From CAITSH01 sp945892985 (GTDB lineage: Bacteria > Pseudomonadota > Gammaproteobacteria > Burkholderiales > SG8-39), in contig CAMDDU010000008.1 in the NCBI GenBank assembly GCA_945892985.1, forward strand, positions 1 to 64,000: DNA of 64,000 nt, given 5' to 3'. The notes beneath the pieces are model-generated. The model worked only from the letters and a program-made list of their open reading frames with translations, was not told the origin of the DNA and did no database searches. Of the stretch, positions 1-8,662 are shown piece by piece. A program made the translations under genes and the position numbers. Every line of letters starts with the position of its first letter. Positions within the stretch are counted from its first letter, which is position 1.

Positions 1-374
1 CCCACGGCGGTGAAGTCGCGAAAGGTGTCGTAGCCGAGTTTCTTGTACACGTGCGGGAAAATCGTCAGCATCGCAGTCGGCGTCAGGACCATGGTTGTGC
101 CGTCCGCATCGGCGGTGCGCGCCTGTTCGAGCACGGTGCGGCCGCCGCCGCCCGGCTTGTTCTCGACAATGATATTGGCGGCGTAAGTGCCGCGCAGGCG
201 TTCGGCGATCAGGCGCGACACCACGTCGGCCGAACCGCCCGGGGGAAAGCCGTTCAGCAAGCGCACCAGGCGGCTGTGCACGGGGGCTTGCGCGAGCGCA
301 GGCAAACCGGCGGCGGCAAGTGCGAGTCCGCCGGCGGCGGTGATGAATTGACGGCGTGAGCGAATGCGGGACAT
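1..374 (-). CDS. Bug-family periplasmic solute receptor (partial, N-terminal part)
   Basis: Only the first ~124 codons are in the window; the gene runs off the left edge. The start ATG (372-374) is followed by a twin-arginine-like export signal (SRRQFIT, then an Ala/Gly-rich hydrophobic stretch ending LPALAQA). The mature start has the Bug-family FPPGGSAD loop, an IVENKPGGGG segment and DADGTTMVL. Bug receptors bind small carboxylates in the periplasm, classically for tripartite tricarboxylate transporters, though many are orphans. The possible Tat signal is notable because other Bug proteins here carry Sec-type signals. No membrane transporter partner is visible beside it. Confidence 0.85.
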   Translation of the reverse strand, partial: MSRIRSRRQFITAAGGLALAAAGLPALAQAPVHSRLVRLLNGFPPGGSADVVSRLIAERLRGTYAANIIVENKPGGGGRTVLEQARTADADGTTMVLTPTAMLTIFPHVYKKLGYDTFRDFTAV

Positions 375-718
375 GCAAAATCTCCTGATGGTTGCGTTTC
401 TGGAATGCGCAATGGCTGCGCGCGGTGGGCGTTGCGAATGCGGGAATGTTAGTCGAATATCCGCGCCGCGACTATCACGCTGACGCTATGATTGCGCGTG
501 CGCGAATGTGAAGTCTGCGAAGCCATCGGGCCGGGCCGGTTCTGCGGCATGATGCCCGCCTCGTGACAGTGGGCGTCCCACACCCGCCTCGGGCTATACT
601 TTGCGCGGCCGGTAAGACCGATGTGATGGATTGAAGATAAGGCTTGATAATAAAGCCGGACGCCCGCGCAAAGCGATCCGGCAGGCGCCTCCCGAACGGG
701 ACGGCATAGGAGGATTAC
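375..718. other. Divergent intergenic region
   Basis: About 340 bases separate the leftward Bug receptor from the rightward hydrolase. It should hold both promoters, but I could not pick convincing -35/-10 pairs. At its right end an AGGAGG (708-713) sits 5 bases before the hydrolase ATG. A long antisense reading frame covers much of it but has no family features. Confidence 0.5.
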
Positions 719-1582
719 ATGGAAGAGCGCGTGTGGTTTTCGTCCGGCGAGCTCAAGCTCGCCGGCATTTTGCATATTCCCGACGGCTTTGTACCGGGTA
801 AGGCCCGCCCCGCGGTGATGGTGTTGCACGGCTTTGGCGGCAACAAAAACGGCGGCATTCCCGAGGTGGCCGCGAGGCTGTTCGAGAAGCTCGGCTATGT
901 CACGCTGCGCTTTGATATGCGCGGGTGCGGCAACAGCGAGGGCGTACGCGGGCGGGTGATCTGTCTGGAGCAGGTCGAGGACACCCGCAGCGCGCTGTCG
1001 TTTCTTGCCGGCCGTGCGGAAGTGCGCGCCGATCGCATCGGCGTAATGGGATTCAGTTTCGGCGCCGCGGTGGCTGTTTATGCGGCCGGCGTGGATGAGC
1101 GCATTGCCGCCTGTATTTCGGTCGGCGGCTGGGGCGATGGCGAGAAAAAATTCCGCAAGCAGCATGAATCGCCCGAGGCCTGGAAAAAATTCAGCGACAT
1201 GCTGGCCGAGGGCCGCAGGCAGTTGGCGCAGGGCAAATCGATGATGGTGCCGCGCTTTGACATTGTGCCCATCCGCCCCGGCATGCGCAGCAACCTCGCC
1301 GAGGGCTCCCATCTGGAATTTCCGTTCGAGGTGGTCGAGAGCATGCATGCGTTCCGCGCCAACGAGGTGGTGGGAAAAATCGCGCCACGGCCTTTGTTGT
1401 TGTTGCACCCGGCCAACGATAGCGTCACACCGACCGAGCAGTCGATCGAGCTTTTCCAGCATGCGGGTGAGCCCACGGACCTGCACCTGGTGGCGGAGGT
1501 GGATCATTTCATGCTCGCCGAAAACAATGTTGTGGTTCAGGCTGTGTTGCGCAGCTGGCTGGACAAATACCTTTCCATTTGA
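719..1582 (+). CDS. Alpha/beta hydrolase (dienelactone hydrolase / S33-like)
   Basis: 287-residue cytoplasmic hydrolase. It shows an oxyanion-hole segment VLHGFGG (~35-41), a nucleophile elbow GFSFG with Ser113, and likely acid and base Asp234 (HPANDSVTP) and His263 (VDHFM), which completes the Ser-Asp-His triad. The start is fixed by a strong AGGAGG 5 bases upstream. It is followed 48 bases later by a two-domain VOC protein and then a Bug receptor and a dehydrogenase, all on the same strand. A role in hydrolysing an ester, lactone or ring-cleavage product is likely by context; the substrate is unknown. Confidence 0.88.
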   Translation: MEERVWFSSGELKLAGILHIPDGFVPGKARPAVMVLHGFGGNKNGGIPEVAARLFEKLGYVTLRFDMRGCGNSEGVRGRVICLEQVEDTRSALSFLAGRAEVRADRIGVMGFSFGAAVAVYAAGVDERIAACISVGGWGDGEKKFRKQHESPEAWKKFSDMLAEGRRQLAQGKSMMVPRFDIVPIRPGMRSNLAEGSHLEFPFEVVESMHAFRANEVVGKIAPRPLLLLHPANDSVTPTEQSIELFQHAGEPTDLHLVAEVDHFMLAENNVVVQAVLRSWLDKYLSI

Positions 1583-1630
1583 TTTTCTTTACTTCCTTTT
1601 TCTTTACTCCCCTTTAATCGGGTCAAAGCC

Positions 1631-2881
1631 ATGTCAGACAATATTGGGCGCGCCGGGCGCGCCGCCCCCGGGTGTGTCGTCGGCGGTGTGCAATTGCCAC
1701 GCCCTTTCCGGATTCGCCGGTTGGGACACTTCGGCGTCAACGTTTCCGATCCGGCGGCATCGCTGGAGTTCTACGACCGGCTGCTCGGGTTTGAGGTTGC
1801 CGACGAACTGGACTTCGGACCGCGCCTGCCCGAGGGCGAGCGTGACAAACACGGCCCCACCGTGGGTTCGTTCACGCGTCACGGCACCGACCATCATTCC
1901 TTTGTGATTTTTCCGCGCGGCGCGATGCACGCGGTGAATCCGCACTACGCCGATTACCCCGAACTGACGGTGAACCAGATCACCTGGCAGGTGGGCACGC
2001 TGCGCGAGGTGGTCGACGGTTACGAGTGGTTTTTGCGCAACGGCCTGAAAATCCTGCGCGCCGGGCGCGACCTGCCCGGCTCCAACTGGCATTTCTATCC
2101 GCCCGATCCGTCGGGGCACATCAATGAGCTTTACTACGGCATCGAGCAGATCGGCTGGGCCGGCTATTCAAAACCCGGCCCCATGCACCGCATCCGCTAT
2201 CAGCAGCCGCCGGGCCTGCCGCACCGTTCCGAGTTCGCCGAAGTCAACGAGGCCATTGCCCAGGGCGATGATCTCAACGCCGGGTGGCGGCGCAAGGCGC
2301 CCTGGCCCGAGACCTTCGATGTGGGCGGCGTGCTGCTCGCCCGGCCCTTCAAGATCGGCAAGGTCGGGCCGGTGCGGCTTTTTGTCGACGATGTCGCCGA
2401 GGCGCTGCGGTTTTACCAGGACACGCTAGGCCTGGCGGTCACCGAGCAGATCATCTACGAGGGTCACCGCTGCGTTTTCCTGCGCGCCAATACCGAGCAT
2501 CATTCGCTGGCGCTCTACCCCAAGGCCTTGCGCGCCGTGCTGGGCCTGCCGGCCGGCTCGACGCTGTTTTCTTTCGGCTTGCAGCTCGGCAGCTATCAGC
2601 AATTGCGCGATGCGATCTCCTTTCTTGCCGCCGCCGGCATTCGCTTTCGCCGGCTGCCCGCGGTTTTGTCGTCGGGCATGGGCCATCACGTTTATGCCGT
2701 CGATCCGGACGGCAATGGCATGCAGCTTTACTGGGAGATGGAGCAGATTGGCTGGGAGGGCAAACCGCGCCCTGCCGCCAAGCGGCGGCAAATTGAAGAA
2801 GACCCTACGCTGTGGCCGCAGACGCTGGAGTTGCAAAGCGACAGCTTTACCGGCGAGGTATTCCTCGGCCCGATTAACTGA
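1631..2881 (+). CDS. Two-domain VOC (glyoxalase/extradiol dioxygenase) protein
   Basis: 416 residues with two tandem vicinal-oxygen-chelate domains (about 26-176 and 240-377), both ending in an EQIGW segment, so the protein arose by internal duplication. Domain 1 keeps a plausible metal triad: His33 (LGHFGV), His88/89 (DHHSFVIF) and Glu166 (NELYYG). In domain 2 the equivalents are Pro247, His290/291 and Gln365, so only one ligand remains. In classical two-domain extradiol dioxygenases the C-terminal domain is the catalytic one; here the N-terminal domain appears to hold the metal. Likely a ring-cleaving dioxygenase or related VOC enzyme working with the upstream hydrolase. Start ATG at 1631; the downstream receptor follows closely. 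Confidence 0.85.
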   Translation: MSDNIGRAGRAAPGCVVGGVQLPRPFRIRRLGHFGVNVSDPAASLEFYDRLLGFEVADELDFGPRLPEGERDKHGPTVGSFTRHGTDHHSFVIFPRGAMHAVNPHYADYPELTVNQITWQVGTLREVVDGYEWFLRNGLKILRAGRDLPGSNWHFYPPDPSGHINELYYGIEQIGWAGYSKPGPMHRIRYQQPPGLPHRSEFAEVNEAIAQGDDLNAGWRRKAPWPETFDVGGVLLARPFKIGKVGPVRLFVDDVAEALRFYQDTLGLAVTEQIIYEGHRCVFLRANTEHHSLALYPKALRAVLGLPAGSTLFSFGLQLGSYQQLRDAISFLAAAGIRFRRLPAVLSSGMGHHVYAVDPDGNGMQLYWEMEQIGWEGKPRPAAKRRQIEEDPTLWPQTLELQSDSFTGEVFLGPIN

Positions 2882-2922
2882 TTAACTGATTGGCTGACTA
2901 ACTGATGAATGAGGAGCGGCGC

Positions 2923-3900
2923 ATGACACTCAAGAACCTGCTGCGGTCGATGCCGCTGTTGCTGCTGCTCGCCGTGTCGGCGACATCCACCTCCGTGTGG
3001 GCGCAGAAATACCCGTCACGTGCAATCACACTGGTGTGCCCGTTCCCGCCGGGTGGGTCGGCCGATATCCTGGCGCGGCTTACAGGGCAAAAACTGTCCG
3101 AGGCGCTGGGCGTGCCGGTCATTGTCGAAAACAAGGCCGGTGCGGGCGGCGGTGTCGGCTCCGCTTACGTTGCCAAAGCCAAGCCCGACGGGTACACGCT
3201 GCTCGAGGTGACCGGCGGTTATCCGGCGCTTGCCGCCATCAGCACCAATCCGCAGTTCGATTCAATGCGTGATATCACCATGGTGTCGTTGATCACCGCG
3301 TATCCGTTTTTCGTCAACGTCGCCGCTGATTCGCCATTTCGCACCGTCGGTGAGCTGGTTGCCTTCGCCCGCGCCAACCCGGGCAAGCTCAATTACTCGA
3401 CCTCGGGTGTGGGCTCTATCCACCACCTTTCTTCCGAGCTGTTTAACGCGATGGCCGGCACTGAAATTGTCCATATCCCGACCAAGGGGGGCAATGTCGC
3501 ACTGACCGAATTGCTCGGCGGCCGCATCGATGTGCTGTTCGAGGCGCCCACGCTGTCGCTGCCGTTTATCAAAAGCGGCAAGCTGCGCGCGCTGGGCGTG
3601 ACATCAAGGGAGCGCTGGAGGGCACTGCCGGATGTGCCGGTGGTGGCCGACACTTTGCCCGGCTACGAGGTGAGTTCCTTCATCGGCCTGGGCGCGCCCG
3701 CCGGCACGCCCGATGCGGTGATCGCGCTGCTCAACCGGGAGTTGCGAAAAATAGTCGACAGCCCCGAGGTTGCCCGCCGGCTGATCGAACTGGGCGGCGA
3801 ACCCCGGTCGAGTGCGCCCGATGAGATGCAGCGCTATGTGGAACAGGAGTTTCGCAAATGGCAAAAGGTGATTGAACAGCGCAAGATCGAGCGCCAATGA
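2923..3900 (+). CDS. Bug-family periplasmic solute receptor
   Basis: 325 residues from the ATG at 2923, chosen because GAGGAG (2911-2916) lies 6 bases before it; an in-frame ATG at 2905 has no such site. A Sec signal peptide (LLLLLAVSATSTSVWA) precedes QKYPSRAI. Family features include VCPFPPGGSADI, VIVENKAGAGGG and KPDGYTLLE. The spacer after the VOC stop contains a repeated TTAACTGA run with stop codons. The stop TGA overlaps the next gene's ATG as ATGA, so the two are probably translationally coupled. It presumably captures the substrate or a relative of the substrate handled by the flanking hydrolase, VOC protein and dehydrogenase. Confidence 0.92.
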   Translation: MTLKNLLRSMPLLLLLAVSATSTSVWAQKYPSRAITLVCPFPPGGSADILARLTGQKLSEALGVPVIVENKAGAGGGVGSAYVAKAKPDGYTLLEVTGGYPALAAISTNPQFDSMRDITMVSLITAYPFFVNVAADSPFRTVGELVAFARANPGKLNYSTSGVGSIHHLSSELFNAMAGTEIVHIPTKGGNVALTELLGGRIDVLFEAPTLSLPFIKSGKLRALGVTSRERWRALPDVPVVADTLPGYEVSSFIGLGAPAGTPDAVIALLNRELRKIVDSPEVARRLIELGGEPRSSAPDEMQRYVEQEFRKWQKVIEQRKIERQ

Positions 3901-4946
3901 GCGGTCCGGTCCGCGTCGCGGCGCAGGATCTGCGGCAGTTTGTTGCCGCACTGTTCGCGCAGGCCGGCATGTCTGCGGTGCACGCCGCCACCGTGGCCGA
4001 GGCCCTGGTGTGGGCCAACCTGCGCGGGGTCGACACCCACGGCATTGCGCGCGTTCCGCGTTACCTTGAGTTCATCCAGACTGGCATCATCAATCCGCAG
4101 CCTGCCATGCGTGTGGTCACAGACACGCCTGCTGTGCTGGTGCTCGATGCCGACCGCGCGGCCGGCGCGGTGGCCATGACCGATGCGGCCGATGCGGCCA
4201 TGACCAAGGCGGCGGCGGTTGGCATCGGCCTGGCGATGGTGCGTGCTACCACGCATACCGGTTCCCTTGGCTATTACACCGAGCGCATCGCGCGGCGCGG
4301 CATGACGGGGCTGGCGCTGACCGCCTCTATCCCCAACATGGCTTATCACGGCGCGCTCGCGGCCGGTGTGTCCACCGCGCCCATATCCATCGCCGTTCCC
4401 GGGGCTGAGGACACGCCCATCGTGCTCGACATGGGCACCGGCATTGTGTCGCTGGGCAGGCTGGCGCAGGCCAAGCGCATGAAGGAGGCGCTGGCGCCCG
4501 GTCTCGCGCTCGATGCGCAGGGCGCCCCGACCACAGATGCGCAGCTTGCGAGCATTCCGCTCCCGCTGGGCGGCGCCAAAGGCTCGGGCCTCGCGCTGAT
4601 GATCGAAATGATGAGCAGCCTCGCCGTGGGCAATCCCTTGCTGGCTGAATTTTTCTCCGGCAAGCCGGGAACGAAACGGCACCGCCAGAATGCGCTGGTC
4701 ATCGCCATCGACGCGTTTCGTTTCTGCCCGGAAGAGGTGTTTCGCCGCGATGTCGCGCGCACCGTCGCGGCGCTCAAGGCGCTGCCCGGCGATCCGCAGG
4801 GTGGCGGCGTGCTGATGCCCGGCGAGCGCGGATACCGCGAGGCGGAACGGCGCGGCCGCGACGGTATTCCGCTGCCCGCGGGCGTGGCCGGCGACTTGGC
4901 CGCTGCCGCGACCAGACTGGGCCTGGTCGCGCCCTGGCCTGGCTGA
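3897..4946 (+). CDS. Ldh2-family (malate/L-lactate dehydrogenase-like) oxidoreductase
   Basis: 349 residues. The N-terminal helical region carries the family signature RGVDTHGIARVPRYLE (about 43-58) with catalytic-type His48, and the C-terminal half has the KGSGLALMIE and FSG segments. This NAD(P)H-dependent family reduces 2-oxoacids or cyclic imines (malate, lactate, ureidoglycolate, delta1-piperideine-2-carboxylate types) and is unrelated to classical Rossmann LDH. Its ATG overlaps the upstream receptor stop by 4 bases. Flanking Bug receptors suggest that a hydroxy- or oxo-acid is taken up and oxidised here; the exact substrate cannot be deduced. Confidence 0.9.
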   Translation: MSGPVRVAAQDLRQFVAALFAQAGMSAVHAATVAEALVWANLRGVDTHGIARVPRYLEFIQTGIINPQPAMRVVTDTPAVLVLDADRAAGAVAMTDAADAAMTKAAAVGIGLAMVRATTHTGSLGYYTERIARRGMTGLALTASIPNMAYHGALAAGVSTAPISIAVPGAEDTPIVLDMGTGIVSLGRLAQAKRMKEALAPGLALDAQGAPTTDAQLASIPLPLGGAKGSGLALMIEMMSSLAVGNPLLAEFFSGKPGTKRHRQNALVIAIDAFRFCPEEVFRRDVARTVAALKALPGDPQGGGVLMPGERGYREAERRGRDGIPLPAGVAGDLAAAATRLGLVAPWPG

Positions 4947-5017
4947 GCGGCGCGCAACAGCCGGCTGTCGGTGCGGTTTCGCAGGCGAGGGGTGATGAAA
5001 ATAAACGGAGGAGGTGA

Positions 5018-6019
5018 ATGATGTTTGCGAACACAAGCGCAAGCTTGGCAAGCTGGGCGACGTTAGCCAGGCTTGCCCTAGTGGCGGCCGTATCCCTATC
5101 GCCATCGGGCGCATGGGCGCAGGACTATCCCAGCCGCCCGATCCGCATCATTCAGGGCTTCGCCCCGGGCGGCAACGCCGATTCGATCGCGCGCCTGCTT
5201 GGCCAGGAAATGTCCAGGGGCCTCGGCCAGCCGGTCATTGTCGAGACCAAGGCCGGTGCCGGCGGCAATATCGCCGCCGAAGCGGTGGCGCGGGCGCAAG
5301 CGGACGGCTACACGCTGCTGCTGGCCGTGGGTGGGCACACCGTTTCGGGCGCGCTCTACCAGACGCTTGGCTACAAATCGGTGGAAGGTTTTGAATGGAT
5401 TTCAACCGCAACGGTGTTTCCGTTTGTGCTGAGCGTGCGCAGCGATTCACCGCAGCAGACGGTGGCCGACCTGCTGACCCTCGCCAGGGGCAAACCCGAC
5501 GGCGTGAGCTACGGGTCGGCCGGCGTCGGTTCGACACAACACCTGACCGGCGCGCTGCTGGCCAGCATGTCGGCAACGCAGCTGCTGCATGTGCCCTACA
5601 AGGGCGATGCCGCCGCGCTCGCCGCACTGCTCGCCGGTGATGTGAACTTCGTTGTCGCGCCCGGCACGGCGACGCTGCCGCACGTCAGGGGTGGGCGGCT
5701 CAAGGCCATTGCGGTGAGCGGTGCCACGCGCTGGCCTGGGTTGCCGGAGGTGCCGACGGTGCAGGAGGCCGGGGTGCAGGGCTTTGATGTGAGTTCCTGG
5801 GCGGGGCTCGCCACCACCGCCGGCACGCCGCGGGCGATCGTCGATCGCCTGCACGTCGAAATGAACAAGGCCTTGCAGGTGCCCGAAATACGCGCGCGAC
5901 TGGAGAGCTTTGGCGGCGAGGTGCGCGGCAGTACGCCCGAAGAAATGCGCGTGCGTGTCGCCAGCGAGGTGCAGCGTTGGGCGAAAGTGATCGCCGAGGC
6001 GCGCATCCCCCGGCAGTGA
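5018..6019 (+). CDS. Bug-family periplasmic solute receptor
   Basis: 333 residues. GGAGGAGGTG (5007-5016) lies just before two adjacent ATGs (5018 and 5021), so the start could be either. The signal peptide ends at SGAWAQ, followed by DYPSRPIRIIQGFAPGGNAD. Typical Bug segments are VIVETKAGAGGN, QADGYTLLL, and a binding-site region around HVPYKGDAAALAAL. It is the second Bug gene in the same plus-strand cluster and the last gene before a convergent junction with the DUF167 gene. There is no TctA/TctB-like membrane gene nearby. Confidence 0.92.
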   Translation: MMFANTSASLASWATLARLALVAAVSLSPSGAWAQDYPSRPIRIIQGFAPGGNADSIARLLGQEMSRGLGQPVIVETKAGAGGNIAAEAVARAQADGYTLLLAVGGHTVSGALYQTLGYKSVEGFEWISTATVFPFVLSVRSDSPQQTVADLLTLARGKPDGVSYGSAGVGSTQHLTGALLASMSATQLLHVPYKGDAAALAALLAGDVNFVVAPGTATLPHVRGGRLKAIAVSGATRWPGLPEVPTVQEAGVQGFDVSSWAGLATTAGTPRAIVDRLHVEMNKALQVPEIRARLESFGGEVRGSTPEEMRVRVASEVQRWAKVIAEARIPRQ

Positions 6020-6058
6020 CCGGCTGGAAATGCCCGTCTGGCGCGGCTCTCCAGCCGG
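6020..6058. terminator. Putative bidirectional terminator hairpin
   Basis: CCGGCTGGA (6020-6028) and TCCAGCCGG (6050-6058) form a perfect 9-bp stem in the 47-base gap between two converging genes. There is no clear T-run, so termination is inferred from position. The centre is copy 1 of a 31-bp repeat found five times in the window. Confidence 0.5.
6024..6054 (+). repeat. 31-bp dispersed palindromic repeat, copy 1
   Basis: Begins CTGGAAATGCCCG and ends GGCTCTCCAG. It shares length, end sequences and the central CCCG-CTGGC core with copies at 13177, 13964, 52986 and 56999. All five lie between genes. Confidence 0.7.
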
Positions 6059-6066
6059 TGTATAAA

Positions 6067-6411
6067 TCAGGCCGGGCTTGGGCCGGAGGATGGATCCAGC
6101 CTCAGGCGCATCGCGTCTTCTGAGGCTGCCGCCGCCGCGTGTACCGCCACGGTTTTTTGCCGTGATTGCAGGCCTTTCACCACGCTGACTTTGGACTTGG
6201 CGATACCCAGGGCGTCGGCGATAAAGGCCTCGAGCGCGGCGTTGGCGCGGCCTTCGAGCGGCGGCGCGGCGATGCGGATTTTCAGCGCTTCACCATGCAC
6301 GCCCACCACTTCGCTGCGTTTGGCGCCCGGTTGAATGTGAATGGACAGCAGCCAGCCGTCGGCGCTTTTGTGGCACCAGTTGGCGGTGGCCATGCTGGCT
6401 TGGCGGCTCAC
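6067..6411 (-). CDS. DUF167 / YggU-family protein
   Basis: Small conserved protein, 114 residues from a GTG at 6411 or 108 from the ATG at 6393; neither has a clear ribosome site. The family core is present: IHIQPGAKRSEVVG, IRIAAPPLEGRANAAL and KSKVSVVKGLQSRQKTV. The biochemical role of the family is not established. It sits directly downstream of yggT on the same strand, the usual end of the yggS-proC-yggT cluster in proteobacteria, so co-transcription is likely. Confidence 0.88.
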   Translation of the reverse strand: MSRQASMATANWCHKSADGWLLSIHIQPGAKRSEVVGVHGEALKIRIAAPPLEGRANAALEAFIADALGIAKSKVSVVKGLQSRQKTVAVHAAAAASEDAMRLRLDPSSGPSPA

Positions 6412-6441
6412 CTGATCACCGGCTCACCGGATCACATCCGG

Positions 6442-7008
6442 TCACAGCAACGCGTACAGCGGCCGCGACAGGCCGGTGATGATCATCACGGCGATCTGTG
6501 CCAGCACCACGTAGGCCAACGGCGACAGGTCGATGTTGCCGATCAGCGGCACGATACGCTGCAGCGGCGCAAGAAACGGCCGCGTCAGCCCGTTGAACAG
6601 TGGGGCGAGCGGCGCATGCGGATTGACCCAGCTGATCACCACCTGCACGATGATCAGGCCTATGCTCAGCTGGATGGCGGCGCGCGCAAGGTCGATGCAG
6701 CCGATCGAGGCGATCACCAGCAGGTCGCTGCCCGCGTCCATATGAAAGCCGCGCAGGTAGAGCAGCAGCGTGACGAGGGTGGTCTCAACCACCCAGGCGC
6801 AGACCAGGCTCGCCGCGTCGAGGCCGTAGATGCCGGGGATGACGCGGCGCGCCGGCATCACCATCCAGTTGGACAGTCCGGTGACGAACTGGCCGATGGG
6901 GTTGCGAAAGGACACGCGCGCGAGCTGCATGTAAAAGCGCGACAGCAGCAAAAATACCATGAAGCCGGCGAGGGTCTCGATTAGGAACTGCAAAATTTGG
7001 ATCAGCAT
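6442..7008 (-). CDS. yggT: YggT-family inner-membrane protein
   Basis: 188 residues from the ATG at 7008 (MLIQILQFLIETLAGF). In-frame sequence further upstream is basic and unlike the family, so this start is preferred. Two YGGT repeats, each with a pair of hydrophobic helices, are seen: RFYMQLARVSFRNPIGQF with PARRVIPG, and later VVISWVNPHAPLAPL with PFLAPLQRIVPLIG. An integral membrane protein of poorly known role that travels with proC and yggS across bacteria. It lies between proC and the DUF167 gene. Confidence 0.92.
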   Translation of the reverse strand: MLIQILQFLIETLAGFMVFLLLSRFYMQLARVSFRNPIGQFVTGLSNWMVMPARRVIPGIYGLDAASLVCAWVVETTLVTLLLYLRGFHMDAGSDLLVIASIGCIDLARAAIQLSIGLIIVQVVISWVNPHAPLAPLFNGLTRPFLAPLQRIVPLIGNIDLSPLAYVVLAQIAVMIITGLSRPLYALL

Positions 7009-7084
7009 GGTGGTGTTTGTCTTTGTGGTTCCGTATTTTTCGGGACTTTCCCGGGCATCCGTTTTTGTGTCCGGCTGTTTGCGT

Positions 7085-7906
7085 TCAGGCCGGGTCTTTA
7101 CCCAGCTCGTCCCCCATTTGCTTTGCCCGCGTGTTGGCCGCCTGCACCGCACGCACGATGCGCGCGCTCACCTGCTCGAGCTGCATCGCATGCAGCGCCG
7201 CCTCAGTGGTGCCGCCCTTGGAGGTTACGCGTTCGCGCAGCAGCGACACATCGTCCGGGCTTTGCGCGGCGAGTTTGGCCGCGCCGAGAAACGTTTCGAT
7301 GGCGAGACGGTTGCCGGAGGCCGCATCCAGCCCCATCTCGACGGCCGCGTCGCGCAGCGCCTCGATGAAATAAAAAACATAGGCCGGACCGCTGCCCGAC
7401 ACCGCGGTCACCGGATCGAGCAAGGCCTCATCCGCGACCCAGATTACCGAACCGACCGCGCCAAGCACGCCGTCCAGAAGATCGCGTTGTGCCGCGGAGA
7501 TGCCCGGCGTGGCGTAGAGCGCGGTCACGCCGGCGCCAATCAGCGCCGGGGTATTGGGCATGCAGCGGGCGAGCAGAGTGTGGCCGCCGAGCCAGCGGCC
7601 CAGGTCGGCGAGCCGCGTACCGGCGGCGATGGAGAGCACCAGCTGGTTTGGCTTGAGCTGCGGCGCCAGCGCCTTCGCGGCCTCGCGCATTTGCTGCGGC
7701 TTGACCGCCATGACGATCAGTTCGCCATAGGGGGCGGCTGCCGCGGCCGATTCAAAACAGCGCACGCCAAAATCGGTGCCCAGGCGCTCGCGCGCCGCGG
7801 CGTGCGGCTCGGCGATGCGGATACCCGATGTGGCGAGGCCTTTGGCCTTGAGTCCGCCGATGATGGCGCCGGCCATGTTGCCGCCGCCGATGAAAGTGAT
7901 GTTCAT
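7085..7906 (-). CDS. proC: Pyrroline-5-carboxylate reductase
   Basis: 273 residues from the ATG at 7906; a longer in-frame upstream extension lacks homology. It catalyses the last step of proline synthesis, NAD(P)H-dependent reduction of pyrroline-5-carboxylate. The Rossmann nucleotide-binding start is ITFIGGGNMAGAIIGG; MPNTPALIGAGVTALYA and the ProC signature region SGSGPAYVFYFIEALRDAA follow. Length and motif order are normal for the family. It is 10 bases downstream of yggS and upstream of yggT on the same strand. Confidence 0.97.
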   Translation of the reverse strand: MNITFIGGGNMAGAIIGGLKAKGLATSGIRIAEPHAAARERLGTDFGVRCFESAAAAAPYGELIVMAVKPQQMREAAKALAPQLKPNQLVLSIAAGTRLADLGRWLGGHTLLARCMPNTPALIGAGVTALYATPGISAAQRDLLDGVLGAVGSVIWVADEALLDPVTAVSGSGPAYVFYFIEALRDAAVEMGLDAASGNRLAIETFLGAAKLAAQSPDDVSLLRERVTSKGGTTEAALHAMQLEQVSARIVRAVQAANTRAKQMGDELGKDPA

Positions 7907-7916
7907 GAGCTGTCCG

Positions 7917-8618
7917 TCAGTCCCGGGCTTGATGTCGTTGGCCAAAAATAGCCGTGCCGATGCGCACCATGGTGGCGCCCTCGGCGACGGCCGCTTCAAG
8001 GTCGGCAGTCATGCCCATCGACAGGGTGTCGAGCGCATGGCCGTCGCGGTTGAGTTCTTCGAGCAGCTTGCGCAGGCTGGCGAAGCGCCGGCGCGACAGC
8101 GCTTCGTCGCCGGTCGGCTCGGGCACGCTCATCAGGCCGCGCAGCTTCAGCCGCGGCATGCGCGCCACCGCGCGCGCGAGCGTGGCGAGCGCGGCGGGCT
8201 CAACGCCGCTCTTGGAGGCCTCGCCGCTGATGTTGACCTGGATGCACAGGTTCAAGGCCGGCGCGCCTTCGGGGCGCTGCGCGTTCAGGCGCGCGGCGAT
8301 TTTTTCGCGCTCGACGCTATGCACCCAGTCGAAATGCTCGGCCACGGGGCGCGTCTTGTTGCTTTGCAGGGGGCCGATGAAGTGCCAGATTAACTTCGCC
8401 GGCATCGACGACAGCGCCGCAATTTTGTCTAGGGCTTCCTGCAGGTAGTTTTCGCCGAAATCCAACTGTCCGGCTGCGGCGGCCTCCCGCACGGCTTCGG
8501 CCGGCCAGGTCTTGCTTACAGCGACCAGCCGTACGTCTGCTCGATCGCGTCCGAAAGCGGCGCAGGCGGCTGCGATGCGCGTGTTCACGGCTTGCAAGTT
8601 GCTCTGGATTGTTGCCAT
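7917..8618 (-). CDS. yggS: YggS-family pyridoxal-phosphate homeostasis protein
   Basis: 233 residues, a single-domain alanine-racemase-like TIM barrel. Lys36 in VAVSKTWP is the expected PLP Schiff-base lysine; LIWHFIGPLQSNKT and the phosphate-binding LSMGMTADLEAAV and VRIGTAIFG segments are present. The family controls free PLP and affects amino-acid metabolism, with no known catalytic turnover. It is the first gene of the leftward yggS-proC-yggT-DUF167 run and is divergent from pilT, an arrangement known from many gamma- and betaproteobacteria. Confidence 0.95.
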   Translation of the reverse strand: MATIQSNLQAVNTRIAAACAAFGRDRADVRLVAVSKTWPAEAVREAAAAGQLDFGENYLQEALDKIAALSSMPAKLIWHFIGPLQSNKTRPVAEHFDWVHSVEREKIAARLNAQRPEGAPALNLCIQVNISGEASKSGVEPAALATLARAVARMPRLKLRGLMSVPEPTGDEALSRRRFASLRKLLEELNRDGHALDTLSMGMTADLEAAVAEGATMVRIGTAIFGQRHQARD

Positions 8619-8662
8619 AATCCTTGCATGAAAAAGCGCTATGATAAAACGGTGTTGCAGGC

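Noticed and set aside
449..1507. Long minus-strand reading frame of 352 codons opposite the hydrolase gene
   Set aside because: His/Arg-rich composition without family motifs. The plus-strand gene has an intact catalytic triad and a strong ribosome site.
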